A program made the position numbers and the translations under genes. Below, piece by piece: positions 21,042-32,464 of a DNA stretch of 64,000 nucleotides (within the stretch, counting starts at the first letter, position 1; every line of letters starts with the position of its first letter). The notes under the pieces were generated by a model, which worked only from the letters and a program-made list of their open reading frames with translations, was not told the DNA's origin and did no database searches. The DNA comes from Platanthera guangdongensis (Eukaryota > Streptophyta > Magnoliopsida > Asparagales > Orchidaceae): positions 76,744,757 through 76,808,756 of the forward strand of contig CM077165.1 in the NCBI GenBank assembly GCA_039583875.1, given 5' to 3'.

Positions 21042-21345
21042 AGACTACAGAAGCTCCAGGCTCGTGCATCTAGGGGGAGCCTCTGCCAGGAACTCAAGTG
21101 TGAGCATAGGTGCAAGAACTGAGGAAGAGCAAGGGGTCAAATGCAACAGACACAGATTTGCAGAAGCCAAAAAGGGGGAGATTACCCTCTCGGCTAAGGC
21201 TAAGGTGGCTCCAAGTTTGCTCTCAAGAAATTGGTATTGGTAATGAATCTCTCTCTCAACTCAATTTTAAGTTTATGATTTTCATTCCCATACGCTCTAT
21301 TCACCTTAGCTTATAGGGTTTAGGCTTCTTTAAATAGGGGGAGAT
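21042..21345 (+). other. 3' untranslated part and polypurine tract of element D
   Basis: No domain is recognised in short frames here. The polypurine tract AAATAGGGGGAGA (21332-21344) sits immediately before the 3' LTR. An envelope-like extra gene, found in some SIRE elements and in element A here, is absent. Confidence 0.75.
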
Positions 21346-22898
21346 TGTTGGGCATTGTATCCACAACGTACCTGATTTGAAGAAGCCCCTGAACAAGCTA
21401 AGGTAAATAGACAATGTATTTGATGAAATCTTTTAAGTTGTGCTTGAAGTTATTCCACGCTAAGTACACACCAATGTCAGGGTGCAGTAGGTCAATATAC
21501 ACGTGTCTGCGCGACGTAATCCCTCGTTGAGCAGATCAGTGTGTTGGCCTACGTGTACTCTCTCTATTGGAGTGTACTTATTTTCAAGTACAGGGCTGTG
21601 ATAATGCAAGAGCAGACAAGGAGCAAGGATGGGTCAAAGAGCAGCTCATGGGTGGAAAGACGAAAAATCGTCTAAGTAATAATCGACGAGAATCACCAAG
21701 TGATTCTCGCCGATTCGGCGAGAATCACTAGTGATTCTCGCCGAATCATCGAGAATCACTGGCTGATTCTCGCCGACTCTTTCCGGCTACATCAGAGCGT
21801 GCAAATCTGTCGCTAAGTCAAAAACGTCGAGAATCACTGACTGATTCTCGTAGAATCGTCGAGAATGACCTTCGATTCTCGCCGATTCGACGAGAATCAC
21901 CTTCGATTCTCGCCGATTTTGCCTTAGGCGAATTTCTGAAGCACGCTGGACCGGATCAAATGTTAAGGCGCTGTTTTGAACCGGTTTTAGGGTTTCTTCT
22001 GGTGGGACCCACAACGGTCATAAAGAGGTATACTACTGTATAAATACTCGCGTATTTTTGAACAGTAGAAAAAGCAATTTGAAAAAACAACAGCCGAGCC
22101 GCCGACGTGACCTAGATCGCGAAACTTGCTCCGCCGCCGTCGCCGCTCGTGCCAGTGGATCACCGACTTTGATCGTGGTTTCTTCCAGATCTCCCGGCGA
22201 TAGAAGCTCATCCAAGCACAGCGTCTCACGCGTCTAACCAGAAATCCTTTGTCTCTTGATTCGTAGATCGGGAAAACCTTCCCTTTCCGAATCGATCGAG
22301 ACGATCGATCCTAGTGTGACCGTTGGAAGACCTTGCTAGCTTTTCTACGAAGATTGAATCTCCAAAGAACAGCAGCACCACTCCGTTGTCGCCGCCGATC
22401 CCGAGAACCAAGCTGTCGCCCTTCTTACCACAGCCGGTTTCAGGGAGAATCTCTCCAGGTGAGATCTAGGGTTGTGGACTCTTCGTTGACTTCAAGAACA
22501 CGTCATAGAACGAAGAGAGACACCTTAGTCTCCATAAGTTGCTTGTATTTCTTGTACATTCTATTTTCAATTTTGTTGTAAAGGAACGTTGGTTCCTAGT
22601 TGTAAGGGTTTGGTGCAACCCGTGTTGTGGGAGTGGTGACTCCTACGAGTGGAAGGGTTCCTTCCGTTAGTGCAAGGATTGCATTTCAATCCTGTTGGTG
22701 AAGTGACCGAGTCGTCCCTGGTTGGGAGATAGGTCGAAGGGGGAAAGTGGATGTACCCAAATTGGGGAAGCACTATAAATTGCTTGTGTCCTTTCTGTGC
22801 TGTGTTGTTTTGTTTTCGTGTGCAGGTACGATTTTAATTCCACAAAAACGCTGCAAGACATCTATTCCCCCCCCCACCATAGGTGAAGGTAGTTGACA
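21346..22898 (+). repeat. 3' LTR of element D (1553 bp)
   Basis: Nearly identical to the 5' LTR apart from an extra palindromic module at about 21708-21740, a slightly different C run near 22867, and scattered substitutions. TATAAATA is at 22039-22046. Confidence 0.88.
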
Positions 22899-22904
22899 CT
22901 AAGT

Positions 22905-24435
22905 GGTGACAAACAGAGTACAAATCTGTTTCTTCAAAACCTCTTCCCGAATGAAGTGGCAGTCGACTTCTATATGTTTTGTTCTCTCATGGAAGACCAG
23001 ATTTTTGATATGTATATAGCGGCCTTGTTGTCACAGAACATAGGAAGAGGATAGTCGTAGACCTCTCCTAGGTCAAGCATGAGAGCCCGCAACCATTTTA
23101 ACTCACACGTGGTTGACGCCATACTCTGGTATTCGGATTCTACACTGGATCTGGAGACAAAAGACTGTTTCTTGCTCTTCCAACTCACAAGATTTCCTCC
23201 CAAAAAGGTACAAAAACCTGATGTGGATTTACGATCGCCTTTATCATCCGCATAGCTTGAATTTGAGTAGGCTTCAACCCTCAGATGACCATTCCTCTGA
23301 AAGATTAGCCCTTTGCTCGATGTTGTTTTAACATACTCTAAAATCTTCAAGGCACACTGAAGATGACACTCCCTGGGAGCTTGCACAAACTGACTAACCT
23401 TGCCTATAGCATAGGAGATGTCGGGTCTGGTCACCGTGAGATAGATGAGTTTTCCCACCAACAATCTGTACCTCGTGACATCAGATAGAAGAGGGAGTCA
23501 TCTGTCCATGTTTTGTCTTCTCCAATAGCCATGGGAAACCGGGCCGGTTTGGCACCTGTCAATCCTGCCTCTTGCAGAAGATCAAGAGCATATTTCCGTT
23601 GGGAGAGAACTAACGAGTCAAGCTTCCGAGAGATTTCTATCCCCAAAAAGTATTTCGGGGAGCCCATATACTTCGTGACTAGGTGTTGACGGAGGTGTTT
23701 CTTCGTCAAGTCCACCCCAGCTTGTTCATCGCCAGTAAGAAGAATATCGTCCACATACACTGCCAAAACCACCAGTCCCGAGGAGGTTTTGCGAATAAAT
23801 AAGGAGTGATCGGCTGAACTCCTTGCAAAGCCGATGGTAGCCACAATGCCACTAAACTTGTCGAACCACGCCCGAGTGCTCTGCTTTAGGCCATAAATGG
23901 CCTTCTTCAAACGGCATACTCTTGTCTCCCCCTAAGCAACATACCTAGGAGGTTGCTCCATGTAGACGTCCTCCTGAAGATCCCCATAGAGAAAGGCATT
24001 CTTGACATCAAGCTGGGAAATTGCCCAATCCTTGTTGACAGCTACAGAGAGAAGAACCCGGATGGTGCTAAGGAGAGTAACCGGAGAGAAAGTATCAAAG
24101 TAATCAATGCCATAAGTCTGAGTGAAGCCTTTGGCCACCAGCCGGGCCATGTAGCGATCCACAGTGCCGTCGGGGCGAAATTTCACAACAAACACCCAGT
24201 GACAGCCAACCACATCAGTACCCACTGGTGGAGGAACAAGGGTCCAGGTACCCGTTTCAGTAAGAGTAGCCATCTCTTCATCCATGGCAGATTTGTAATG
24301 AGGAATAGCACGAGCCTCCTGGTAGGTGCGGGGAGTGGTAGTAGCGGAGATAGCCAAGGCAACACACCTGCGAGAAGGAGAAAGCCGATCATAGGAAACA
24401 ATTGCCGCAAGCGGGTGTTGAGTACACGCCCGCAC
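22905..24435 (-). pseudogene. Reverse transcriptase and RNase H, broken (element C)
   Basis: The RT N-terminal half (23932-24435) has [37 protein letters not shown] and [13 protein letters not shown]. An in-frame TAG at 23932-23934 follows. The second half (23431-23910) has AIYGLKQSTRAWFDKF and the catalytic YVDDILLTGD. A frameshift near 23470 leads to RNase H (22970-23464), with DRKSTSGFCTFLGGNLVSWKSKKQ and VESEYQSM. The first RNase H acidic cluster reads AYSNSSYADD where copia elements have S-D-A-D, so that catalytic Asp is lost. The last codons continue across element D at 13883-13949. Confidence 0.85.
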
Positions 24436-24520
24436 CCCTTTGCGAAGAGCAATGGGAAGATCCAGGTCGACACGAGCCTCAGTGACTGGAGCGTACGTGG
24501 CAGAGAGGGCTGTCCCGGGA

Positions 24521-25817
24521 CTAGAGAGACGACTGCGGAGAAGAGGGAGAAGGTGGAGGTGGTAGGAAGGATAGAGGAGGAGACGGAGGAGGAGATGAGA
24601 TAAGAGGGGAGACGTCTATAGGAGTGGAGGGAACGGAGAGAGACGGTGGAGAGGCAGAGACATCAAGAGGAAGAGGGGATTCAAGAGAGAAGTAGGATGC
24701 ATTCTCGAAGAAGGTCATGTCTGCGGACACAAATTGTTTGCGCAGAACGGGGTCAAAACAACAATAGCCTTTTTGAGTGGTAGAGTACCCCAAAAAGACA
24801 CACTTGGTGGAATGGGGGGAAAGCTTGTCGCGGGTAATGAACGGAGCGTGTACAAAAGCCGTACACCCAAAGACACGGAGAGGGAGAGGAAATGGTTCCT
24901 TGCTGTGGTATAGAATGGAGATGGGGGTCTGGTCATGGAGAACCGTGGAGGTAAGGCGATTGATGAGATAGCAGGCGAGGAGCACAATGTAGCCCTAGTA
25001 GGAGCGGGGCACTTGCTTCTACATCATGAGAGTGCGAGCGACATCAAGGAGGTGATGGTTTTTACGCTCAGCCACCCCCTTTTGCTGGGAGGTGTAAACA
25101 CAGGTGGTCTGATGAACAATACCATGTTGCAGAAAGAAGGAGGAAAACTCATGACTAAGATATTCCTTAGCATTATAAGAGTGAAAGACTTTAATAGAAA
25201 TGCCAAATTTAGTTTTAATCATATAATAAAAAGATTGCCAGACAGAAAAGAGTTCAGAGCGATCTTTTAATAGATACACCCAGGTACATCTAGAAAAATC
25301 ATCAATAAAAGTTACAAAGTAGGAACTACCCCGACCAACGGTGCGGGTAGGAGCAGGACCCCAGACATCAGAATGAATGATATCAAACGGGCGAGAGGAG
25401 CCACGACCTTGCTTCGGCGGGAAGGAGGAGCGATGATGTTTGCCAAGCTGACATGCATCACAGTTGAGTGGAGGACTGTTCGGAGGTAAGTGGTGCAGAA
25501 GTTGTCGAAGAATCCGAGGAGGAGCATGTCCAAGGCGAAGATGCCATCGAGCGGAAATGTTATCGAGGAAGTAGAGCTGCCACTCTCAGTCCTAGTAGCA
25601 ATCGTCCGCTGGGTCCTCAGGTCCTGGAAAGAACAAGAAGTGGGAGTGAATAAGATGGAGCACTGAAGTTGCCTGCATAAAGTAGTAACATATAATAAAT
25701 TGCACAGGAACTTCGGGACATAGAGAGTGTCCTCCAAGCGAAGGGACATGGTGACTTGAACCATGCCCATCCCATGAACCGGGGAGGGTGAACCATCCGC
25801 CACACAAACCGGGGCAA
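24521..25817 (-). pseudogene. Protease end, GAG-pre-integrase and integrase, broken (element C)
   Basis: Three minus-strand frames (25312-25803, 25019-25279, 24521-24985) carry successive pieces. They are the LYVPKFLCNLL protease/pre-integrase stretch, an integrase block SYNAKEYLS in which the second catalytic Asp (S-D-N-x-K-E-Y) has become Tyr, the conserved GVAERKN block, and the C-terminal integrase part (ACYLINRLTSTVLHDQTP, LRVFGCTAFVH, CVFLGYSTTQKGYCCFDP). A Pro/Ser-rich spacer ends it at 24521. The integrase cannot be active as it stands. Confidence 0.8.
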
Positions 25818-26866
25818 TCAGTCATGCGTTTCAAGGAGAGAGAAGCAATGAGGGTTGTCGGTCATGTGATTTGTAGCACTAGAGTCAATCAGCCATTTAC
25901 CTTGGGTAACGATGCGGGCACTACCTGAAGTCGTGGCCACAGAGGCAGATGGCGGAGAGGAGGCGGGGGTTGAGGAAGATGCATCACCGGAAGGGCGAAG
26001 ATGAGGATGTTTCTGCCAGCAACGGTCAACAGAATGGCCGGTACGACCACAGTGAGAGCAGAGGAACCTGGACGAACCACGCCAGCCTGAGTGGCTTCGG
26101 CCACTAGGGTCCCCCCCCCCCCCCCCCCCCCCCCCCCGCTGAGCTTTGTGAGCGTAGGAGTCCTGGGAAGGAGGGGAGGACAACAGAGGACGCTGGAGCA
26201 GAGAAGTAATAGCGGCAATGCGAGCCGCGGTGGCATCCAAAGTGGGAGACTCCGCCTCACCCAAGATCGGCTGGCAGATCATATCAAAGGATTCAAACAA
26301 ACAACCAGGAGTTCCTGGAAGTGTTTGTGCTGTTCGGCCAAGTCCGCGGAGAAGGGGCGATTCTGGAGGATCTCTGCGCCAAGAGCCTGAACCTACTAAT
26401 AAGCTGCAGCAGGAGATATGAAAGGGCGGGCGAAGAGGTCCGCATAGAGCGTATAAATGCGGGACGTCTGGCCCCCCTTCGAATAGAGAGCAGCTAGGTG
26501 AAGCCAAGCAGCCTTGACCATCTCATCATGGCGAATGACGGGAAGGCACTCATCAGAAAGGCTATTGGCCAGCCAAGTGCGGACAAGCGCATCACTCGCA
26601 TCCCAATCATCAAATTGAGCAGAGTTAAGAGGAGGAGGGTCATCGGTAAGGTGATGACGCTTGTGCTGAGAGCGTAGAAGAATGGTGAAAGAAACGCTCC
26701 AATCTGGATAGTTGGAGACAACAAGTTTAGAAAGCGTGACAAGGTTTACAGAAGGAGTAGGAGGAGGAGGAGCCGCAGGGGTGGTGGAGGTAGAGATAAC
26801 GAGGTTAGAGAGACCGTAATTGTCCATAGAGAGGGCAGGAAACCGCGCGAACAGAAGAGAAGCCAT
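25818..26866 (-). pseudogene. Copia Gag and protease start, frameshifted (element C)
   Basis: From the start at about 26866 the first frame gives a copia Gag N-terminus (VNLVTLSKLVVSNYPDWSVS, DALVRTWLANSLSDE) and stops at 26396. A second frame overlapping from about 26340 supplies the rest: a helical part, nine or so Gly codons made by a 27-base C tract on the plus strand (26111-26137), and a zinc knuckle CSHCGRTGHSVDRC. It then runs into the protease, whose active site reads DSSATNHMT where copia has D-S-G-A-T-N-H-M-T, so the catalytic-loop Gly is Ser. At least one frameshift separates the halves. Confidence 0.8.
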
Positions 26867-27216
26867 GGGGAGAGAATAAAGAGAGAAAGCTGCACGACCT
26901 AAGTAGGAGGCCGCGACTCAAGAAGGAGACTGCAGCGAACAATGATGAAACCGCAGCGGGCTAAAGAGAAGAAGCTATAACGGCACGGTGACAGAACACC
27001 AGCGGCCACGAAGCAGACCAAGGCACAGGGAAAGAGGTCGCGCCAACTAAAAGAGTCCGAGCGAACATAGAGAAGAGGAAGCAAGGGACCCATGAGAACT
27101 GGTTGAGAAAAGACCGAAGGAAGTCACGCGAACAGGGCAGCGACAAGGCAAAGAAGCCGCTTGGACAAGCCGCGGGAACAGAAGAGCCAAAGACGGAATC
27201 AGGTCGAATCGATCGT

Positions 27217-27230
27217 TGGCTCTGATACGA
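27217..27230 (-). other. Primer binding site of element C (one base changed)
   Basis: The minus strand reads TCGTATCAGAGCC after the LTR. The initiator-Met site is TGGTATCAGAGCC, so one G is replaced by C. Confidence 0.8.
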
Positions 27231-27674
27231 TGTAAAAGAGTAAACACACAGCTAACAAGCAGCTAACAAACAGGAAAAAACTTGAATAATTTAAAGTTTT
27301 TATTATCCAAAAAGATACCATTTACAAAGGTATGACCTCCCTTTTATAGAATGGAGGAGATAGGAGAGAGTACAAACAAATAATGTGGGACTAAAAAATT
27401 ATAGGGCTGAGCGGCTAGAAATTAAAGAGACTGCACAGGCCGCGCAGTTAGACAAATGGGCTAACCGCTCGGCAACTCCAGTAGGAAGAGAACATGCCGT
27501 AATAGGAGACCGCTAGACCGCCCGGTCTCCAAGCTTCTAAGAGAGACCGCCAGACAGCACAGATTACAAACAGCAACATCTTGAACACGAACCTGTTAGA
27601 AAGGAACCGATAGACCGCGCGGTCAACAACCCGCCAGAATAGACTGCCAGGCCGCCCGGTCTAATACTTCAATA
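27231..27674 (-). repeat. 5' LTR of element C (444 bp)
   Basis: Partner of 13439-13882. The minus-strand TATA box is at plus-strand 27342-27348. It is followed on the minus strand by the primer site. Confidence 0.9.
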
Positions 27675-28900
27675 GGGATTTGCGGACTGAAGCGGTATGT
27701 CTGCTGAGTCCGGCAGGTGCCTTGATGGTGAGGCTGTTGGCTCAGGATTAGCGAGCTGGTGCTGTGTCCGCGGATTAGCAGACAATATTGCTGCGGAGTC
27801 CGGCTGTGGTCGTCTTGGCTTGGCCCTCGGCGTCAAGGCGGACTGGTGTAGCTCTCCGGCCTTGGTGATGTCTTGGCGGCTTGGCCTTTGGCGACAAGGA
27901 GGACTGGCAATTGTGTCCGGCCTTGGAGAAGCTAGGAGGGCTGGCTATCTTGCACAGGCATGACGGACTGGAATGTATCCGCGGACTGCGGAGAAGTCTT
28001 GCTGCAGGATGTGGCGGTAATCCTATCGGCTAGGGCGGTGACCACACTCATCATCGTGCCTATAAATAGGACCCATGTCACATCAGGAATAGTAACTAAG
28101 TAACCTTAGAGAGCACCGAAGTAAGTGAACAGTATTTTGAGCCCGCAACAGTTGCCGCGGACTGGACTTTGGTGTCCGCGCGGTTTGAATTAGTTGACCG
28201 GGTTGTGCTGTGCAGGTTTTACGGATAGCGCTGGAAAGCCAGGACATGGCTCTGATTGCTGTCAGGGACAGTGCGGACTCTGCGGTTAAGCAACAGGCAG
28301 TAAATAGTTGGCCACGGACAGTGACCAGACGGTCTTCTCTTTATCAACTTGGTTTGGGGTTCAATAAGTCTCCTTCTTTAGGCAGACTGTTCTATTCGGC
28401 ATCGCAGCGTGTGCGGTGTTGCGGCTAGGCGACCTCGCGGTCAGTCGGCTTGCAGATTGGTGGCTAGAGCAAGCATTGGAATAAGGTGTAGTCCGCGCGG
28501 CTTGGTTTGCGGTCTGGCGACCTGGCGGACTGTGCGGACTCCACAACAGTAGACCGACGGCTTTATGTTTGAGTTCGCGCGGCTTGTGTGAACTTGTCTT
28601 GTCTTGTAGTTCCCTGCTTTCCCTTGGGTGGTTGTTTGGTGAAGCATGTCTCGCTATGTATGTCTCACTGTGTGGAGAAGATTGCTGTGAATCAATAAAG
28701 ACTCTTGTGCTGCATGTGTTTTCTGGTTGACTGGCTTTAGTTGAGATAACCACTGCTCACTCCAGGTTCCAAGGAAATTTCCGCGTGATCAAGGTGTGAT
28801 CTTGATAGTGCTGAGAATATTAATTTGGCATCAGGCTATCTTTTTGACCACCTAGAGAATATTTAACATGGTATCAATACCACGTTGTTGAATTTTAACA
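27675..28900 (+). repeat. 3' LTR of element B, second part
   Basis: Resumes with the duplicated GGGAT (27675-27679) and ends AATTTTAACA before CTCGG. It contains a TATAAATA (28061-28068) and an AATAAA near 28692. About 0.6 kb of it (to about 28262) has no counterpart in the 5' LTR. Confidence 0.88.
28061..28068 (+). promoter_or_regulatory. TATA box in the 3' LTR of element B
   Basis: GCCTATAAATAGGACC, a strong plant TATA box. The equivalent position is deleted in the 5' LTR. Confidence 0.65.
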
Positions 28901-30852
28901 CTCGGCATATGACTGGGACAAGAAGCCTACTTCAGAATTATACTCCAGTCAAAGATGGTCTAAAGGTTATTTTTAGTGGCTTTGATCGAGGAATTACAAA
29001 AGGCTACAATACAATTTCTAACAGGATAGTCTCACTCACGGATGTGGCTTATGTGAAAGGATTAGAACATAATTTTATTATCATAAGTCAATTATTTGTT
29101 AAAGGCTTTATTGTTACATTCTCTAAAGATTAGTGCCTGATAAAGTCGGCCTCTACTATGGAGACGAAATTAACAGGTACAAGAAGTAGAAATATATTTT
29201 GTCTTAATTTTCTATGTTTAGAAACTTCTACCCCAGTATGTTTTGTTGCTAAAGATAGTGCTTCTCTTTGTGATCAATGACACAAGAGACTTGCACATAT
29301 AAATTTCAAAACCATCAACATGTTATTTTCTCTGGACTTAGTACGTGACGCACCTACTATTAAGTGCATTAAAGAGAGTCCATGTCACGCATTCCTGTTG
29401 GGCAAGCAGACAAGGGCTACCTTTAAGGGCATTACCGATAAAGATTCTTCAAGGTGCTTGTATATACTACACATGGACTTATTCGGTCAAATGCAAGTAC
29501 GAAGCTTAGTAGTTAAGTCATATACGCTGGTAATTGTTGATGACCACTCAAGTTTTACTTGGATATTCTTTCTGAAACGAATGTTAGATACCTTAGATGT
29601 GTTCACTAACTTTGTCAGGCAAATCCAGAACGAATTAAACTGCTCAGTGGCCAGAATCAGAAGTGACCACAGAACATAATTCAAATTTGTAGCCATGATA
29701 TATTTCTGTGGAAGTCTAAGTATCTCTCATTTGTTTTCCTCCCCGTGCACTCCACAAAAAATGGAGTTGCAGAGAGAAGGAACAAAGCACTCATTGAAGC
29801 ATGTACTATAATGCTGATTGACTACTCTCTACCAGAGTACTTCTGGGCAGAGGCCATCAATACAGCTTGTCACGTTCAAAACAGAGCATTGATCAACAAG
29901 AATCATCGTAAGACTCCCTATGAGGTACTGAGTTAGGAGACCTACTGTGTCCTACTTCAGAATCTTTGGTTGCAAATGATATGTACTTAATAATGGGAAA
30001 TATCATCATACCAAGTATGGAGAAAAATGCTTTGAAGGTATTTTCTTAGGTTATAGTAGCCATTGTAAGGCTTACAAGATCTTTAATAAGAAAACTCTGG
30101 TGGTAGAAGTGTCGATTAATGTTGTATTTGATGAGACGAGTTTGCTACATAGTGGCATTTCTAGTGTTTTTGTTGAAGATACATGTTCAAATCTAGAAAA
30201 ATTAAGCTTGGATAAGACAGTTGAATAAAATGCTCCAAAGTTCATCAAGATCACTACTCCAATCTCTATTAGAGAAGACGATCACCACGATGAAGACGTT
30301 ATCCAAGTGGAAGATGTAACTCTAGAAATAGTGGAAGCTCCCGATGCAAGAACTCTAGAGCTCAGACACTTGAGGGATCACCCTATTGATCAGACCAAAG
30401 GAGATCCTCATGCTAGTGTAAGAACTCGAAGAGGTACAACTATTGAAAATTTGCATTCGAGTTTCCTCTCATAGGTTAAACAAAAGAAATTCGAAGAAGC
30501 AAACAAAGACACATCATGGATGGTTACAATGAAGGAAGATCTAAATCAGTTCAAATGCTACCATGTCTAGAAACTTGTACGAAGACCCAAAGGAAAGAAT
30601 GTGATTGGAACAAAATGGGTCTACAAGAACAAGATGGATGAAGATGGAACCATCATCAAAAAAAAAGCCGGACTCATAGCTAAAGTATACAGATAGGAAG
30701 AAGGGATTGAATTTGACCAGACATATGCTCCAGTGGCAAGACTCGAAGCAATCAGGTTGTTCCTCGCATATGCTGTCTTTATGGGCTTTACTGTCAATCA
30801 AATGGATGTGAAGTCGGCCTTCCTCAATGGTGATATAAAGGAGGAAGTATAC
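28901..30852 (+). pseudogene. Element A fragment 2: decayed SIRE-type pol (protease to RT)
   Basis: Continues the protease from HMTGTRSLL. It follows element D's pol block by block: GAG-pre-integrase (CHAFLLGKQTRATFKGI), integrase (LHMDLFGQM, a second Asp in RSDHRT where others have D-H-G-T-E, GVAERRNKALIEACT), the C-terminal integrase, a linker, and the RT start ([35 protein letters not shown]). Many stops (for example near 29131, 29278, 29678, 29935 and 30475) and frame changes make it non-functional. It ends at TATAC, the insertion site of element E; the next codons resume at 38621. Confidence 0.88.
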
Positions 30853-32266
30853 TGATGAGTCCACATTTTACACTGATTTTTGGACTCATCTGGGCCAGTT
30901 TTATCGTCTAAGCACTACACTTGAGAGCCATTATTGCTTATGTGCCTATTTCACGATTAAGTGCACTATAAGCCCATTTCTCTGTGCTTCTTATATTTCT
31001 TTGTTTTTATTGTTCTTTAACCCTGTCTTGAGAATGTGGTGTGCATGTTTGGTGGCCTATCTGCCTCTTTTGCTGGTGCAGGGTTCGTGTGCATGCTTCA
31101 GAACCGCTCAGGAGACCCCGACGATGCAGGAATACTGCGCACGACCACTGGACCTATTGCGCACGACCACTAGTCGTGCGCCACTGATCGTGCGCTTTAC
31201 ATTCTTATTTTCCTAATCCTGTCCGGGTAATCGCACAAGCACTGGCCGTAGTGCGCACGACCACTGGTCGTGCGCCACTGATCGTGCGCATATATGCTGA
31301 TGTTTCTATCCAGGTTGCAGGTCTAATTGGAAATGACACACGATCATCGACCGACAGTGCGCACGACCACTGGTCATGCGCCACTAATCGTGCACTCTGC
31401 TTTTGCTGCCTCCGTATTTATGGCCCTGCTCCGCGATTTAGGTCAACACCTGTCATTTGCTGCGATCGGGGAGTGCGCGGGAATCGCCATTTTACATATC
31501 CAGCTGCTCCATCACCTCCACCTTCGTCGAGAGGCCAGAGCCAACTACTCCGAAGCTTTTCAAACTCTCCGGCGAAGCCCTCGGCCATTGACGACTACAA
31601 CTCCAAGCTTTCCACCGGAGTTGGTGAAGAAGACAACCTAGAGAACGGACTTAAAGGCCTTCGAGGTGACAGCTCGTTGGTACCGGAACCCTCCTTGGAC
31701 TGAGCTCGGAAGCGGATTGACAACTCGCTACTCCGACCACGACCCGTGGTGGATCTTCACTTTCTTTTGGTTTACTCCTCTTCCCCTTCCTATGTAGTAT
31801 GTAATGGTTTAAACATTATAATGAACATCAAGTTTATTTTATATCTAATGGGATGTTAGTATTTTTCTTATGCTTGTGAGTAGTGTATGTGAATGCACCT
31901 CGCTCACCCCATATCCACTATGTTCCTGTGTCTCACCCGATTGCACTCCACACAAGAACACTTCAATCCATTAGCTTTCCGTCCACTCGCCCAACCGAAG
32001 TTCGGCATCGCGACCGAAACACCCACTCCACCTTGCGAAGCGGTGCCTTCGACCCGCATAGCTTTTAATAGTTTTGTAGATCAAACATCCACAATATCCC
32101 AAGTCCTCTTTTTACTCTTTTTTCTATTAATAACTCTCATTTCAATATTTTCTGTACTGTTGCTGCTCTACGCTAATTGCATTCCTCAAGAGACCGACAC
32201 TCTGGTCTTTATTCCCAAAACTTTATTACTTGTGCGACCGGTGCGCTTGCCGATTTACACGCATCA
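30853..32266 (+). repeat. 5' LTR of element E (1414 bp)
   Basis: Begins TGATGAGTCCAC and ends ACACGCATCA. It holds three palindromes built from GCGCACGACCA and TGGTCGTGCGC arms (31159-31181, 31253-31275, 31359-31381), each followed by CACTGATCGTGCGC-like half sites. Confidence 0.9.
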
Positions 32267-32272
32267 AGTTTT

Positions 32273-32290
32273 TGGCGTCGTTGCCGGGGA
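32273..32290 (+). other. Primer binding site of element E
   Basis: TGGCGTCGTTGCCGGGGA, one mismatch from the tRNA-Asp site in the Athila element at 2137-2154. Confidence 0.88.
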
Positions 32291-32464
32291 TTTGCAACTA
32301 TAGAGCGACTCCGGATGACTGAGAATTTCATTATAAGAGTTGTATTGTTTTGTTTTGTTTTGATCCCTTATCCCTTGTGTTGTTATTCTGTAAGATGGAA
32401 TTGTTAGTTTTATGCGCAGAATCTATGCCAAGTAGTTGTATTCTTTATATTTGAAATCTCCGCA

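Larger units (their letters stand above)
13950..22898 (+). mobile_element. Element D: SIRE/Maximus-type copia element, nearly full length
   Basis: LTRs of 1520 bp (13950-15469) and 1553 bp (21346-22898) begin TGTTGGG and end about GTTGACA. The internal region has an initiator-Met primer site, gag with two zinc knuckles, pol and a polypurine tract. It lies in the last codons of element C's RNase H: the plus-strand flanks GTGGAAGAAGGAAG and TGGTGACAAACAG join into one minus-strand coding stretch. The target duplication is not perfect (GAAGT left, TAAGT right), so the ends are accurate to about 10 bp. Only three in-frame stops plus a gag/pol frame change interrupt it. Confidence 0.9.
13439..27674 (-). 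mobile_element. Element C: minus-strand copia element, containing element D
   Basis: Two 444-bp LTRs (13439-13882 and 27231-27674) bound a copia gag-pol read on the minus strand. Both outer flanks carry GGGAT (13434-13438, 27675-27679), and removal restores element B's 3' LTR. The LTR end at 27674 reads TTCAATA where the other copy has TTCAACA, so the terminal CA has mutated. Element D interrupts the last coding codons at 13949/22900. The domain order gag, protease, integrase, RT, RNase H is copia. The sublineage is probably Ale/Retrofit-like or a near relative, which I cannot fix by eye. Confidence 0.92.
8919..28900 (+). mobile_element. Element B: copia element without RT, containing elements C and D
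   Basis: Starts TGTTGAAATTTGTG and ends GTTGAATTTTAACA, flanked on both sides by CTCGG (8914-8918 and 28901-28905). Removing it restores element A's protease codons without a gap. It has a 5' LTR (8919-10310), an initiator-Met-type primer site, a short gag, integrase remnants, a polypurine tract (12631-12643) and a 3' LTR starting at 12644. Element C splits the 3' LTR at 13438/27680. Its own internal region is only 2.3 kb and has no complete RT or RNase H, so it must have moved with proteins from elsewhere. Confidence 0.92.
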
